64,000 nt of DNA from Bowmanella yangjiangensis (GCF_017255015.1 NZ_JAFKCS010000008.1:1-64000), one strand, 5' to 3'; shown: positions 1 to 9,236, counted from the first letter of the stretch. The notes: generated from the sequence alone by a model not told the origin. A program made the numbers and translations.

Positions 1-216
1 TAAACTCGGCGGCGTTCTCACCACCAAGTGGACATGGTCAATCTGAACATTCAGTTCAACTACCACGCACTTCTTCATGCTGCAAAAAACATAGATACTT
101 CGGTAAAGCTCTTTGCCCACCTGACCTCTCAAAATCTTGTATCTATACTTCGGTGTCCACACGATGTGATACTGACAACGATAGAATACGTGTGAGGCGG
201 ATTCGTATCGGCTCAT
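1..216 (-). CDS. tnpA: IS200/IS605-family transposase TnpA, cut by the window edge
   Basis: Reading the complement from ATG at 216 gives 72 codons beginning MSRYESASHVFYRCQYHIVW and running off the window at base 1. The text YHIVWTPKYR near residue 20 and the IDHVHLVV segment near residue 60 match the Y1 (HUH) transposase family; H-V-H is the metal-binding HUH triplet. The catalytic tyrosine would lie beyond the edge, so activity cannot be judged. These enzymes cut and rejoin single-stranded DNA at hairpin-marked ends without duplicating the target. AGGAG-like bases lie just upstream of the start. The reading frame is intact as far as seen. No tnpB or RNA-guided partner is visible. Confidence 0.88.
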   Translation of the reverse strand, partial: MSRYESASHVFYRCQYHIVWTPKYRYKILRGQVGKELYRSIYVFCSMKKCVVVELNVQIDHVHLVVRTPPSL

Positions 217-303
217 GCTATTTACTCCTTTTATTTGCTGGTAACAAACAAAAGTCAGTATCTAGCATGGGCGCTTTACGGGCATAGCCCCGACTGGACG
301 ATC

Positions 304-324
304 ACCACCTCCATAGGAGGTGGT
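304..324. repeat. Perfect hairpin, probable subterminal hairpin of the IS200-like element
   Basis: Arms 304-312 (ACCACCTCC) and 316-324 (GGAGGTGGT) are perfect complements around a 3-base loop. The hairpin lies about 90 bases upstream of tnpA, where IS200/IS605 elements carry the left-end hairpin recognised by TnpA. The exact insertion boundary cannot be set from one copy. Confidence 0.5.
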
Positions 325-338
325 TTAAGACTGACAAC

Positions 339-361
339 AAAAAACGGCGCCATCGGCGCCG
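339..361 (-). terminator. Rho-independent terminator of the OmpA-like lipoprotein gene
   Basis: On the minus strand a 7-bp G+C stem (355-361 with 345-351, loop 352-354) is followed by a run of T bases. It begins about 20 bases after the stop codon of the OmpA-like gene. Confidence 0.8.
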
Positions 362-381
362 CTTAACTTTCTTTTGCTCTG

Positions 382-1014
382 TTATCCCGCTTGCAGGGGT
401 AATATTTTCAATTCAACCCGACGGTTGCGCTGGCGATTAGCATCGCTTGAGTTATCAACTACCGGCTGATACTCACCCAGGCCAACGGTGGTGATACGGC
501 GATAATCCACCTGCTGACCTAACAGAAAGTTTTTCACCGAATTTGCCCGTGCCTCAGAAAGTTTCTGATTGCTTTCGGCACTGCCCACATCATCAGTATG
601 ACCTTCAACCATTAAGGTTGTTTTCGGATATTTGTTCAGTACTTTGGCGACATCTTCCAGAACAGGGTTAAAGCCCTGAGAAATACCAGCGCTGCCAGTT
701 GCAAAGGTGATATTGCCAGGCAGTTGCAGCCTCAGATTGTCACCCTCGCGATACACCTGCACACCACTGCCGGCCAGCTCATCACGAAACTCCTGCTCTT
801 GCTGATCCATATAGTTGCCGATGGCAGCACCGGCCAGCGCGCCAACCGCCGCCCCCCAAACATAACGGCTTTTCGCATTATCGCCCGTCGCTTTACCTAA
901 CAACGCACCGGCAACCGCGCCAATAGCAGCGCCCTTTTGGGTGTTATTTGCAGTAGTCTGGCAACCCGCTAAGGCCAGAGCAGAGAGAGTGAAAAAAATC
1001 AGTGCTTTGCGCAT
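382..1014 (-). CDS. OmpA-family outer-membrane lipoprotein (YiaD-like)
   Basis: 210 residues. The N-terminus MRKALIFFTLSALALAGC is a lipoprotein signal with lipobox L-A-G-C and lipidated Cys18. Residues about 25-68 form two glycine-zipper segments (GAAIGAVAGALLG and GAAVGALAGAAIG) typical of outer-membrane-associated lipoproteins. The C-terminal 110 residues are an OmpA-like peptidoglycan-binding domain, with VEGHTDDVGS and the NRRVEL segment that contacts diaminopimelate in this family. It should tether the outer membrane to the cell wall. It is a single gene with its own terminator. The layout (lipobox, glycine zipper, OmpA domain) and length match YiaD-type proteins, but the exact orthologue is not certain. 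Confidence 0.92.
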   Translation of the reverse strand: MRKALIFFTLSALALAGCQTTANNTQKGAAIGAVAGALLGKATGDNAKSRYVWGAAVGALAGAAIGNYMDQQEQEFRDELAGSGVQVYREGDNLRLQLPGNITFATGSAGISQGFNPVLEDVAKVLNKYPKTTLMVEGHTDDVGSAESNQKLSEARANSVKNFLLGQQVDYRRITTVGLGEYQPVVDNSSDANRQRNRRVELKILPLQAG

Positions 1015-1193
1015 AAAAAACTCCTAGCTATTTGCGAATACGGGTTCAGGTTATCTCATCAGGCTTAATCAGTCCTGAACAAGCACCTTAACAATAGAAC
1101 AATTTTACGTTTGCCGATCATATCGGATTTCCAAGTAAGGATTATGTCTATAAGATTCGCATCAGTATTTATTTCAATAACAGGGGAGAGCTT

Positions 1194-1808
1194 ATGCTTA
1201 CCGCAATTGAAGCGTTAGCAAGACTTAAAGAAGGCAACAAACGTTTTGTTGAAGGCGACAGTCAACTGGAAAAACTGGTTAATGAAAACCGCCGTGACAA
1301 GTTGATCAGTAGTCAGGCTCCCTTCGCAGTTATCATAGGCTGCTCAGACTCCAGAGTGCCGGTTGAGATCGTTTTTGATCAGGGTCTGGGGGATTTATTT
1401 GTTATCCGGGTGGCGGGGAATATCGTCGCGCCATCACAAATTGGCAGCGTAGAATTTGCTGCTGAACAATTTGGCACTCGCTTAGTTGTGGTGATGGGCC
1501 ATAGCAAATGCGGCGCAGTACATGCCACCTTGGAACAGCTGCAACGTCCAACAGATGCCCCTTCGAAAAACCTCGGCTCCATCGTCAAACGCATCCGTCC
1601 TGCCGTTGAAGCACTGGTTTATACCGATTTACGTAATGATCAGAAAGCCCTGGCCGAACAAGCCATTCGCGCCAATGTGAGAATGTCAGTAAATACACTT
1701 AGCGCGGGCTCTGCAGTCCTAGAAAACCTGATTAAAAATGACGGACTGATGGTAGTGGGCGCCGAGTACTCACTGGAAACCGGACAAGTCCACTTCTTTG
1801 ATAATTAA
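1194..1808 (+). CDS. Beta-class carbonic anhydrase
   Basis: 204 residues. It interconverts CO2 and bicarbonate with a zinc ion in the cytoplasm. The family signature CSDSRVP gives Cys50, Asp52 and Arg54, and GHSKCG gives His103 and Cys106; together these are the Cys/Asp/His/Cys zinc site and the Asp-Arg dyad. There is no signal peptide. GGGGAG lies 7-8 bases before the ATG, supporting this start. It is monocistronic and its end faces the convergent response-regulator gene. The N-terminal segment (EALARLKEGNKRFVEGD) places it in the clade of general bacterial beta enzymes rather than close to E. coli Can, so no symbol is given. Confidence 0.95.
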   Translation: MLTAIEALARLKEGNKRFVEGDSQLEKLVNENRRDKLISSQAPFAVIIGCSDSRVPVEIVFDQGLGDLFVIRVAGNIVAPSQIGSVEFAAEQFGTRLVVVMGHSKCGAVHATLEQLQRPTDAPSKNLGSIVKRIRPAVEALVYTDLRNDQKALAEQAIRANVRMSVNTLSAGSAVLENLIKNDGLMVVGAEYSLETGQVHFFDN

Positions 1809-1831
1809 CCGCGTGACAGGCGGCCTGTCAT

Positions 1832-2599
1832 TCAGGTCGCCGATAGCTGAAAACGACGACGGTAGGCATTATCGACTCTAAATCTGTCGCCGGATTTCAT
1901 AAACACCAATAGCTCCCCCGCTCCTTCCGCTGAGGTTTTCTGCAACTGTGTCAGATTGATAATCACTGATGCATTAATTCGACAAAACGTCTTCGGATTA
2001 AGCTGCCTTTCCACGCCTAATATACTGTGCCGACCTACCACAGACTCATAAGGAGTATGCAAACACACATAATCTCCAGCTTCTTCCACCCAGTTAATCC
2101 GGTGATGAGGCACCTTGCGCCAGTGATCGCCGGTTTTTAGTCGCACAAATTCACTCGCCGTATCTTCAGATGATTCACCAAGCATCAGCGTGCCGCCTTC
2201 GTCCCCAACGCATCGCAAACGCCCCTCAGCGATTCCCCTACTGGCAGTAACTGTTCCAATAAGATCGCTTATAACTTGGGGGCACAGGGGTTTAAGTAAG
2301 TAATCATCGCAGCAATTTAAATAGCGGTGGCGCAAGTCTGTGGCACTCACCAAAACTGCTTTTGAGGTGGACAAGCCTTCAGCCCGTATTATCTGGAGCA
2401 CTTCATCACCACGTAACTCAGGCATCTCAACATCAAGGATTACCATATCCGGGCGCAAGGCACGAATCCCTTCCAAGGCTTGCTTACCGTCGGCGTAGAC
2501 TCCAACAATGCACACTCCAGGCAACATCGATAGGAGACTCGTCAATCCTTCTCTGGCCAATAATTCATCATCGGCAATAATGACAGATACCTTGTTCAT
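1832..2599 (-). CDS. LytTR-family response regulator (second regulator of the operon)
   Basis: 255 residues. Residues 1-120 are a receiver domain: acidic pair Asp10-Asp11, phosphoacceptor Asp56 in ILDVEMP, and conserved Lys in DDYLLKP. Residues about 150-255 are a LytTR DNA-binding domain (VRLKTGDHWRKVP...WVEEAGDYV...FCRINASVIINL). A longer than usual linker of about 30 residues separates them. The start codon shares one base with the stop of the kinase gene upstream (TGATG), so translation is coupled. It is the last gene of a regulator-kinase-regulator operon; target genes are unknown. Confidence 0.92.
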   Translation of the reverse strand: MNKVSVIIADDELLAREGLTSLLSMLPGVCIVGVYADGKQALEGIRALRPDMVILDVEMPELRGDEVLQIIRAEGLSTSKAVLVSATDLRHRYLNCCDDYLLKPLCPQVISDLIGTVTASRGIAEGRLRCVGDEGGTLMLGESSEDTASEFVRLKTGDHWRKVPHHRINWVEEAGDYVCLHTPYESVVGRHSILGVERQLNPKTFCRINASVIINLTQLQKTSAEGAGELLVFMKSGDRFRVDNAYRRRFQLSAT

Positions 2600-3720
2600 C
2601 AGTTCTCTTCGTATGGCAGGCTAATGCGAACGCCAAAACCATTCGGATTAACCACATAGAGTTTCAGCGATTGTTTATCCTGATACAGCACTCTTAACCT
2701 GTCCGTAATATTTTGTAATCCAATCCCATCTTTGTTGACCTCCGCCAAGTCTGTGAGTGGCCCATTGTCTTCCACTTGCAAAATTAAATCCGTCTCTTCT
2801 AACCATGCTCTAACAGTGATCTTTCCGCCACGGGACATTTTCGCAATAGCATGTTTTATTGCATTCTCAATTAATGGCTGTATTAACAAGCTGGGAACCA
2901 GAGCAAATTCTGCATCCGGATGCACATGTAACTTAACCTCCAATCGCTCCCCGAAACGGGTTTTTTCAATATCCAGATACAGCATCAAAGCGCGAATCTC
3001 CTCATGCAGCCGGATCTTCTTCTCAGGATCGGTATCCAGGGAAAAACGCAAAAAGGTAGAAAGCTGACTTAGCATCCGGTTACAGCGTTGCTTATCGTCA
3101 CGCATCACCAGCGTAGACACCGCATTTAAACTGTTAAACAAAAAGTGAGGGTTGATCTGATAGCGCAGCATACGAATCTGTGCCAAATGACTCAGCCGCG
3201 CAGCCTCATAGCGCTGACTCTGGGCATCTACCAGGCGAAAGTGGTAGTTGATACCAAAATACAGACTACACCAGACCATGATGATAAAAAATGAAGTGCT
3301 GACCATCATAAATAAATGTACCCATTCAAAACTAGGAATGCTGTTCAAGGCGAACACATCCTCTCCTCTGGCGTAATGCAGGAGCAGATTTTTCGGTACA
3401 GTCCAAAGTACAGAAAGTAAGGCACTGACGCCCAGAATCATTACGCCAAGCCATAAAGGCCGCATATGCATACAGTGTCGGAACAGATAGCGCAGCGGTA
3501 TCGTCAGTAGCATCCCCATCAGGGTAATAGGAATAAGCCAATAGACAATGCTGGTGCCAAAGTAGTTATAACTACCAAATAAAAACAGATTGTCGAATAC
3601 CAACACCAAATAATAAAAAAGCCAGCCGCTGATATGCAGCAACCAAAAGTTAGGCTTTTTAAACAACGACTCGTTAATATCTGGCGAACTCAAGCTTGTT
3701 ACAGGCTCATTCACCAGCAT
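2599..3720 (-). CDS. LytS/YehU-type sensor histidine kinase
   Basis: 373 residues. Residues about 25-160 carry four hydrophobic segments that should be membrane helices, with no recognisable extracellular sensor domain. The His_kinase domain (PF06580) starts near residue 185; QINPHFLFNSLNAV places the phosphoacceptor at His192. The ATPase part has the N box (IQPLIENAIKHAI, Asn286) and a glycine box (NKDGIGLQNITDRL). It overlaps the upstream regulator gene by 14 bases and the downstream one by one base. This architecture phosphorylates LytTR regulators; having two such regulators in the same operon raises the question of which one it serves. The signal is unknown. Confidence 0.93.
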   Translation of the reverse strand: MLVNEPVTSLSSPDINESLFKKPNFWLLHISGWLFYYLVLVFDNLFLFGSYNYFGTSIVYWLIPITLMGMLLTIPLRYLFRHCMHMRPLWLGVMILGVSALLSVLWTVPKNLLLHYARGEDVFALNSIPSFEWVHLFMMVSTSFFIIMVWCSLYFGINYHFRLVDAQSQRYEAARLSHLAQIRMLRYQINPHFLFNSLNAVSTLVMRDDKQRCNRMLSQLSTFLRFSLDTDPEKKIRLHEEIRALMLYLDIEKTRFGERLEVKLHVHPDAEFALVPSLLIQPLIENAIKHAIAKMSRGGKITVRAWLEETDLILQVEDNGPLTDLAEVNKDGIGLQNITDRLRVLYQDKQSLKLYVVNPNGFGVRISLPYEEN

Positions 3721-4420
3721 CTAACCCTAGCATTTGGAATAATGGCTTTCGGTAGGTATTACCGATACGCACTTCGTCCTTATTAGACATTTCCAGGGTA
3801 CTGTAACGACCCAGTTCGCTATTGATGGCATCCAGATAGTTAATATTGACTATAGCTGAGCGGTGAATACGAATAAAACTTGAGGGATCCAAGTGCTGCT
3901 CAATACCGGTCATCGACTCTCTGTGCAAATAGGTTCGGTTCTGACAATGCAGCTCCAGATAATTACCCGCACCTTTAATCCAGATGATGTCTCGTGTTTT
4001 AATAAATTGTACATGGCCATTAGTACGCACCGCCAAGATGTCCCGGTTTGGCATACTTAATATCAGTTTACGCTGAAGCTTCTCCAAAATTCGCTCAAAG
4101 CGCTCGTCATCGAAGGGTTTAAGCAAATAATCATCCGCTTCAATCTCAAAGGCCTTATGAGCATGCTGAGAGTAAGCCGTGGTAAACACCCAACGCGTAT
4201 TCAGCTCCGAACTCAGTTCTGTAGCCAAATTGATGCCACTACCTCCGATAATTTCCACATCCATAAAACAAACCTGAGGTCGCTTCTCAAGCAATAGTGT
4301 GCGAGCCTTCTGGTAACTATCAGCTTCAGCTACAAGTTTCCAGTTGCCGCGCTGAGCAATCAGCCTGGTAAGACGCTCTCTGGCCAATTCCTCATCATCA
4401 ACCACCATGCAAGTGAACAT
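3707..4420 (-). CDS. LytTR-family response regulator (first gene of the operon)
   Basis: 237 residues. The receiver domain (1-118) has the acidic pair Asp8-Asp9, phosphoacceptor Asp54 in CFMDVE, Thr in TTAYS and Lys in DDYLLKPF. The LytTR domain spans about residues 135-235 (LAVRTNGHVQFI...WIKGAGNYLELHC...FIRIHRSAIVNI). GAGAGGGG lies just ahead of the ATG, a strong ribosome-binding site. The gene opens the three-gene operon and overlaps the kinase by 14 bases. Its domain spacing is that of classic LytR/AgrA-type regulators, so it is the better candidate for the kinase's cognate partner. Confidence 0.93.
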   Translation of the reverse strand: MFTCMVVDDEELARERLTRLIAQRGNWKLVAEADSYQKARTLLLEKRPQVCFMDVEIIGGSGINLATELSSELNTRWVFTTAYSQHAHKAFEIEADDYLLKPFDDERFERILEKLQRKLILSMPNRDILAVRTNGHVQFIKTRDIIWIKGAGNYLELHCQNRTYLHRESMTGIEQHLDPSSFIRIHRSAIVNINYLDAINSELGRYSTLEMSNKDEVRIGNTYRKPLFQMLGLDAGE

Positions 4421-4599
4421 GATTCCCCTCTCAATTTCAGTTACTGCGAATTTCTATGCTTTTCTTCAACATGCGGAAACGATCTTACAGATGTTTGCAG
4501 CTAGTTGCGCGCGCACAAGCTTTACCCACATTGCCCGTCTGACCTGCCAATGCGCGTCGATTTACCACTTTTTATATCCCCTTGATTCTGCAACAGGGT

Positions 4600-4630
4600 A
4601 AAAAAAAAGCCAAGGCACAGGCCTTGGCTT
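4600..4630 (-). terminator. Rho-independent terminator of the TonB-dependent receptor gene
   Basis: A 10-bp stem (4607-4616 with 4621-4630, 4-base loop) is followed on the minus strand by an unbroken run of about nine T bases. It starts about 20 bases after the receptor stop codon. Confidence 0.88.
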
Positions 4631-4652
4631 TGTTGTTACAGTTAGTGACAGA

Positions 4653-7619
4653 TTAGAATGACAGCTTCATACCCAGGTAGAAGCGACGTGGTTCAACCCA
4701 GTTCATCGCCTCACCAAATTGGTAAGTACCGTCACCTGCTACAAGGTCTTGTTCACGCGTAACAGCTTGATCATCCAGCGCGTTAAAGATATCCAGGAAG
4801 AACTCCGCCTTATAGATATCGATATCCATGCTGTATTTAACACGCAGGTCCAACGTACCGAAAGACGGCGTAGTGTGTGAACCTACCGCACCTTCTTTAA
4901 TCCAGGTATCAGTCCAACCACCGAACTCATAAGGTACATCAACCAATACTGGCAAGTGTCGTCCACCAATCGCCATAGTTTCACTGTAACGTACACCAGA
5001 GTTCCAGTTGTATACCGCACCAACTTCTATGCCATTGTCAAAGAAGTAAGACGCAGCGACCTTGAATTGGTCATCAATGTTACCTGGCTGCTTACCATAC
5101 TGGTTAGGCGCACGAGGATCCAGAACACTCCAGTCCCCTTGGTAGTCAGCGTTACTGTCTGAGTTGGTGTTACCTTCTGCATCGTTGTGCGTATAAGACG
5201 CCAGCATCTGCCAGTTGTCAGTTTTATGCTTACGGAAGGCCACTTCATAGCCTTTATACTTACGGATACCGCCTTCTAATGTGGCAATCACGTAGTTGGT
5301 GCGGGGCACTTCAGAGAAGCCAAAGTAAGACAGTGGCAGCTCGAGGAAGGTACCAGCATATTCACCCGTCTCTGAGTACAAACCTAAGTCATAATCTTCC
5401 AGAATGTCCTTGGTTTTACGATCAGTATAGGTAAATGACACGCTCATATCATCCAGGATGCTTTGCTGATAACCGATCATAAACTCATCGGTATAAGGCG
5501 TCTTGGTTGAAGGTGCAAACATCGCATCAGCTGGACCACGTGTACGGTAAGTCAGCCACTTATCACCAACAAACACCTGTTCATCCAGAACATTACCCTT
5601 CACATTACCGGCGAATGAGGTCATGTTGGTACGAATGGGGTCGTAATAACGGCCGCTGAACGCCCAAACCTTACTTTCACCATCGCCATTGATGTCATAA
5701 ACCACGCTTAAACGCGGAGCATATTCCCAATCAAAGGTGAAGATCTTGCTACCGTCGTTGGCATAGTGATTCCATTTTTCAGCACGGATACCACCAGCAA
5801 CAGTCAGATTGTCCAAAGTCCAGGTATCTTGCAGATAGAAAACCTGACCTTTTGTTACAAACTCTGACGGAGCTTGGAAAGACAACAAGGCACGATAGGC
5901 ATTAACTTGGCTATCAGGGTTGCCTGAAGTCGTACCGAAGGTCATTGCACCTATTTCAGCTTGGCTAACAGCACCATCATTGTCGGTATCCAGCAGACCT
6001 ACGAAATAGTCTTTGTCAGCACTGCTGTTAATTGCATTGATAAAACGCGCTCTGTCACCAGAACTGAACTCTTTCTCACCTGTCCAACTAGCGGCAATAT
6101 ACTCATCCAGCGTGATACCTGCTTGAGCGGCGGCAATAGAGGTATATTGTGCGCCTTCACCAGTATATATCTGGTTGCTGTAGTTTTCGTTTTTCTCTCT
6201 TTCGTAGCCAAACTCAAACTTATGCTCACCAAAATCTGTATACAGGTAGTATTCCAGATTGATATATGCATTGTCTTTATTACGGAAACGTGTGGTATTG
6301 GAACCCAGACCACCACGGCTTAATTCGGCCTTGGTTGGGTTGCCACCTATATAGGCAACATCGTTACGGGTGGTTTGGTCAACTGCGATATCACTCAGTT
6401 CACCTTCATGCGACATAATGCCGGCTGACAGAATCAAATCATCCCATGAGTGGGTGTAATCAACTTTGTAGTTGTCGCCACCTTGCTTACGAACGCGGTC
6501 ACGATTGTTTGGCGTGCTGGCAATGTCGGTGCCTGAGATCTCAGTTGGGTCATTGAAGTAGGTAAAGGTCAGACGATCATCGTCTGTGGCCTGCCAGGTA
6601 ATTTTGGCAAAACCGAGTTTTTCTTCACGCTCAACTGAACGGGCTACCGCACCGTTATTGTCTGGATCTGGTACGTCGGTATCTTCGTTTTTCAGCTGAT
6701 AAGACGCAAAGAACCACAGTTTGTCTTTGATAATTGGACCACCTAGTGTGATAGCCGTATCAAAGTTGCTGAAGCTCTTCTCTCTGGTAGAGTCATTTTT
6801 GTAATCAGACACCAGACTGTCATTCTGCATATAGTAGTTAATGGAGCCATGGAACTCGTTACTACCTGATTTGGTAACTACCCGAGAGACCAGACCTGCA
6901 CCACCTGAATATTTAGCAGGAATACCACCGGTAATAATCTGCTGTTCCTGAATAATCTCAGAGTTAAAGTTGGCACCAAAGGTACCAGCAGAGTTATCCG
7001 TTACGTTTACACCATCAATGTAGTAGACGTTGTCCGAAGAAGTCCCTGCACTACCAAATCTTGCATCAGGAATATCTGAATAGTTCACACCCGATTTCGA
7101 TGAAGGGTTGCCACCATTACTTGGCTTAACACCTGGCGCCAACTGCAGGTAGCTCTGGTAGTTACGCGCGGTAGGCAGTGATTCTGTCAGGTCCAGGGTA
7201 ATATCTGTTGCTACGACAGCGGATGTGGTATCCATCGCCGCAACTTGTTTACCAGTAACTTCGATTTTCTCGAAATTCTCACTGGATACCTGATAACTCA
7301 GGCTCAGGCTCTTGCCAGTAACAACCCGCACGTTATTAGCAACCAGCGGTTGATATCCCTGGCCGGTAATATTGACTTGGTACTTGGTCGATGCATCCAG
7401 ACCAACCAAACGCACATTACCTTCGGCGTCTGAAACCGCTTCTTTCTCTGTCAAACTGTCAGGGGTTCTAACTTTAACCGTTGCACCAGCAACTGGGTTA
7501 CCGTTGTTATCAACGATAGTGATACGCAAACCACCCGTATCAGCCAATACACTGGTTGAAAAGCTCAATGCAGCGGCAACTGCCAATGCAGTCATGCGCC
7601 TATTGAATTTTGCTCTCAT
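4653..7619 (-). CDS. TonB-dependent receptor with N-terminal carboxypeptidase-regulatory-like domain
   Basis: 988 residues. A signal peptide (to about residue 27, ...STSVLA) is followed by a carboxypeptidase-D regulatory-like beta-sandwich (about 28-115), a plug domain (about 125-250, with the PDARFGSAG and YYIDGVNVTDN segments), then a 22-strand-type barrel ending in aromatic FYLGMKLSF, the outer-membrane insertion signal. This layout matches Oar-like receptors of alteromonads. The substrate cannot be read from sequence. An inserted loop at residues 544-555 reads as a complete EF-hand calcium loop (DTDNDGAVSQAE). It is a single gene with its own terminator, upstream of the LytTR operon on the same strand. 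No canonical TonB box was identified with confidence. The roughly 235 bases upstream (7620-7855) hold no gene and presumably the promoter. Confidence 0.93.
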   Translation of the reverse strand: MRAKFNRRMTALAVAAALSFSTSVLADTGGLRITIVDNNGNPVAGATVKVRTPDSLTEKEAVSDAEGNVRLVGLDASTKYQVNITGQGYQPLVANNVRVVTGKSLSLSYQVSSENFEKIEVTGKQVAAMDTTSAVVATDITLDLTESLPTARNYQSYLQLAPGVKPSNGGNPSSKSGVNYSDIPDARFGSAGTSSDNVYYIDGVNVTDNSAGTFGANFNSEIIQEQQIITGGIPAKYSGGAGLVSRVVTKSGSNEFHGSINYYMQNDSLVSDYKNDSTREKSFSNFDTAITLGGPIIKDKLWFFASYQLKNEDTDVPDPDNNGAVARSVEREEKLGFAKITWQATDDDRLTFTYFNDPTEISGTDIASTPNNRDRVRKQGGDNYKVDYTHSWDDLILSAGIMSHEGELSDIAVDQTTRNDVAYIGGNPTKAELSRGGLGSNTTRFRNKDNAYINLEYYLYTDFGEHKFEFGYEREKNENYSNQIYTGEGAQYTSIAAAQAGITLDEYIAASWTGEKEFSSGDRARFINAINSSADKDYFVGLLDTDNDGAVSQAEIGAMTFGTTSGNPDSQVNAYRALLSFQAPSEFVTKGQVFYLQDTWTLDNLTVAGGIRAEKWNHYANDGSKIFTFDWEYAPRLSVVYDINGDGESKVWAFSGRYYDPIRTNMTSFAGNVKGNVLDEQVFVGDKWLTYRTRGPADAMFAPSTKTPYTDEFMIGYQQSILDDMSVSFTYTDRKTKDILEDYDLGLYSETGEYAGTFLELPLSYFGFSEVPRTNYVIATLEGGIRKYKGYEVAFRKHKTDNWQMLASYTHNDAEGNTNSDSNADYQGDWSVLDPRAPNQYGKQPGNIDDQFKVAASYFFDNGIEVGAVYNWNSGVRYSETMAIGGRHLPVLVDVPYEFGGWTDTWIKEGAVGSHTTPSFGTLDLRVKYSMDIDIYKAEFFLDIFNALDDQAVTREQDLVAGDGTYQFGEAMNWVEPRRFYLGMKLSF

Positions 7620-7855
7620 GTCACATCTCCTGTGGAGTTATTATTCGTTTCCATCGACGCACAACTACGCCGATTATGGCAACGCTAACAGTGCGCCAAA
7701 CGCAGAAGCTGAATCAGTGACAAACCAGACAGTATTGAGTTTGAATAGCCCATTTCAGATGTTAAAAATTCGTCCTGTGTGAGGAATAAACAGTATCGAG
7801 GGACAAATGTTGCGCTGCAGGGTATAGACAGAAGGAAATAAAATTAGGGGAAACA

Positions 7856-7882
7856 GGCAATGGTGTATCAGACACCATTGCC
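7856..7882 (-). terminator. Terminator-like hairpin after lysC
   Basis: Perfect 11-bp arms (7856-7866 and 7872-7882) around a 5-base loop, starting 8 bases after the lysC stop on the minus strand. The following T tract is short (TGTTT), so termination may be incomplete. Confidence 0.6.
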
Positions 7883-7889
7883 CTTCGCA

Positions 7890-9236
7890 TCAAGACTCGA
7901 ATAAGTCCTGATGCAAGACTTTAATAACGTCGGTACTGTCTTCGTCCTTGACCAGGAAGGATATATTGTGAGGGTTGGCACCATAACAAATCAGGCGCAG
8001 ATTAAACTCGCTCACTGCATTGAAGATACGGCTGGAGACACCAGCAGCACTGTGCATGTTGTTGCCCACCACTGTCACCAGGTCATAGCCTTCTTCCACC
8101 GTAACTTCGCTGATTTCTTTTAAGTCTTCGATGGTGGCTTTATTCAGCCTGGCTCGCACTGAATTAGGTGGATTATCAATGGTTAGCGACACGGCAATTT
8201 CTGAAGTGGTCACCAGATCGACGCTCAGATTATGATTAGCCAGAATCTCAAAAACCTGCTGTAAAAAACCCGAGGCATACAGCATGCTGGGTGTTTTAAC
8301 CGTTACCAACACCTGGTCTTTTCTGCGAGTCAATGCACGATAATAGGGTTCGTGGTCACAGTTCTTCGCAATCCAGGTACCGCCCTTCTCCGGCTCCCGA
8401 CTGGAACCAACAAACACACGAATGTTCTTTCTGACCGCGGGAACCATAGTGGCAGGGTGCAGGACCTTGGCACCGAAAGTAGCCATTTCCGCCGCTTCTT
8501 CAAAGCTCAATTCGGGCAAAGGCCGGGCTTTGTCAGTAATGCGTGGGTCCGTGGTGTATACCCCGATAACATCGGTCCAGATCTCACAGGTGTCCGCATC
8601 CAGCGCTTCGGCTAACAACGCGGCTGTGTAATCTGAGCCGCCGCGGCCAAGTGTAGTGGTATTATCTTGTTCATCAGAGCCGATAAAGCCTTGGGTGACT
8701 AGCACAGTACTCGCCAGCTCCGGCTTCATGAGTTTTTCCGCCTGTTGTGCAATCAGACCGATATCAGGCTCAGCCTGACCATAGTCATTATCAGTCTTGA
8801 TTACTTTACGGGCATCAAAGTTTGCAGCAGCGTGCCCCATCTGACACAAAAGCTCAGCAAACATCAGCGATGACATCCGCTCGCCCAGCGACAGGATGGC
8901 ATCTTTCAAATCCGGGCGATGTAAGATCTCTTCGTGACTTGCCAACTCGCGCAACTGCACCAACAATTCATTCAGCTTCGCTGCAACCGGTGCTGGCGAG
9001 TCCAAGCCTCTGAGGATGGAAAATTCGATCTCTTCGACCTTGGCAATCAATTCATTGATTTGCTCAGAGGTCAGTTCTTCATTAGCCAACTGCACCAGGT
9101 AATTCGTAACACCAGCGGCCGCACTGACCACAACAACCCGGGTTGCAGGATTGTTGATAACGATACGCGCGCAGTTGCGCATCGCGTCAATATTAGCGAC
9201 GCTGGTTCCGCCAAATTTGGCAATATTGAGTGACAT
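7890..9236 (-). CDS. lysC: Lysine-sensitive-type aspartate kinase (aspartokinase III)
   Basis: 448 residues from the ATG at 9236. It phosphorylates L-aspartate, the first step towards lysine, threonine, methionine and diaminopimelate. The N-terminal amino-acid-kinase domain has KFGGTSV at residue 6, the catalytic TLGRGGSDYTAALLAEAL segment, and WTDVIGVYTTDPR. Two ACT domains follow at about 305-445 (VDLVTTSEIAVSLT and LICYGANPHNISFLV). The sequence tracks E. coli LysC closely through its length. The open frame extends 30 codons further upstream, but GGGGGGAG lies just ahead of ATG 9236 and homologues start at this Met, so this start is chosen. Monofunctional; no homoserine dehydrogenase domain is attached. 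I see no lysine riboswitch upstream. Confidence 0.95.
   Translation of the reverse strand: MSLNIAKFGGTSVANIDAMRNCARIVINNPATRVVVVSAAAGVTNYLVQLANEELTSEQINELIAKVEEIEFSILRGLDSPAPVAAKLNELLVQLRELASHEEILHRPDLKDAILSLGERMSSLMFAELLCQMGHAAANFDARKVIKTDNDYGQAEPDIGLIAQQAEKLMKPELASTVLVTQGFIGSDEQDNTTTLGRGGSDYTAALLAEALDADTCEIWTDVIGVYTTDPRITDKARPLPELSFEEAAEMATFGAKVLHPATMVPAVRKNIRVFVGSSREPEKGGTWIAKNCDHEPYYRALTRRKDQVLVTVKTPSMLYASGFLQQVFEILANHNLSVDLVTTSEIAVSLTIDNPPNSVRARLNKATIEDLKEISEVTVEEGYDLVTVVGNNMHSAAGVSSRIFNAVSEFNLRLICYGANPHNISFLVKDEDSTDVIKVLHQDLFES

Noticed and set aside
1-216. IS605-type element with TnpB/RNA-guided nuclease
   Set aside because: Only part of tnpA is in the window and no tnpB is visible.
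5961-6323. 120-codon ORF antisense to the TonB-dependent receptor
   Set aside because: No start signal, and it lies wholly inside the receptor gene.
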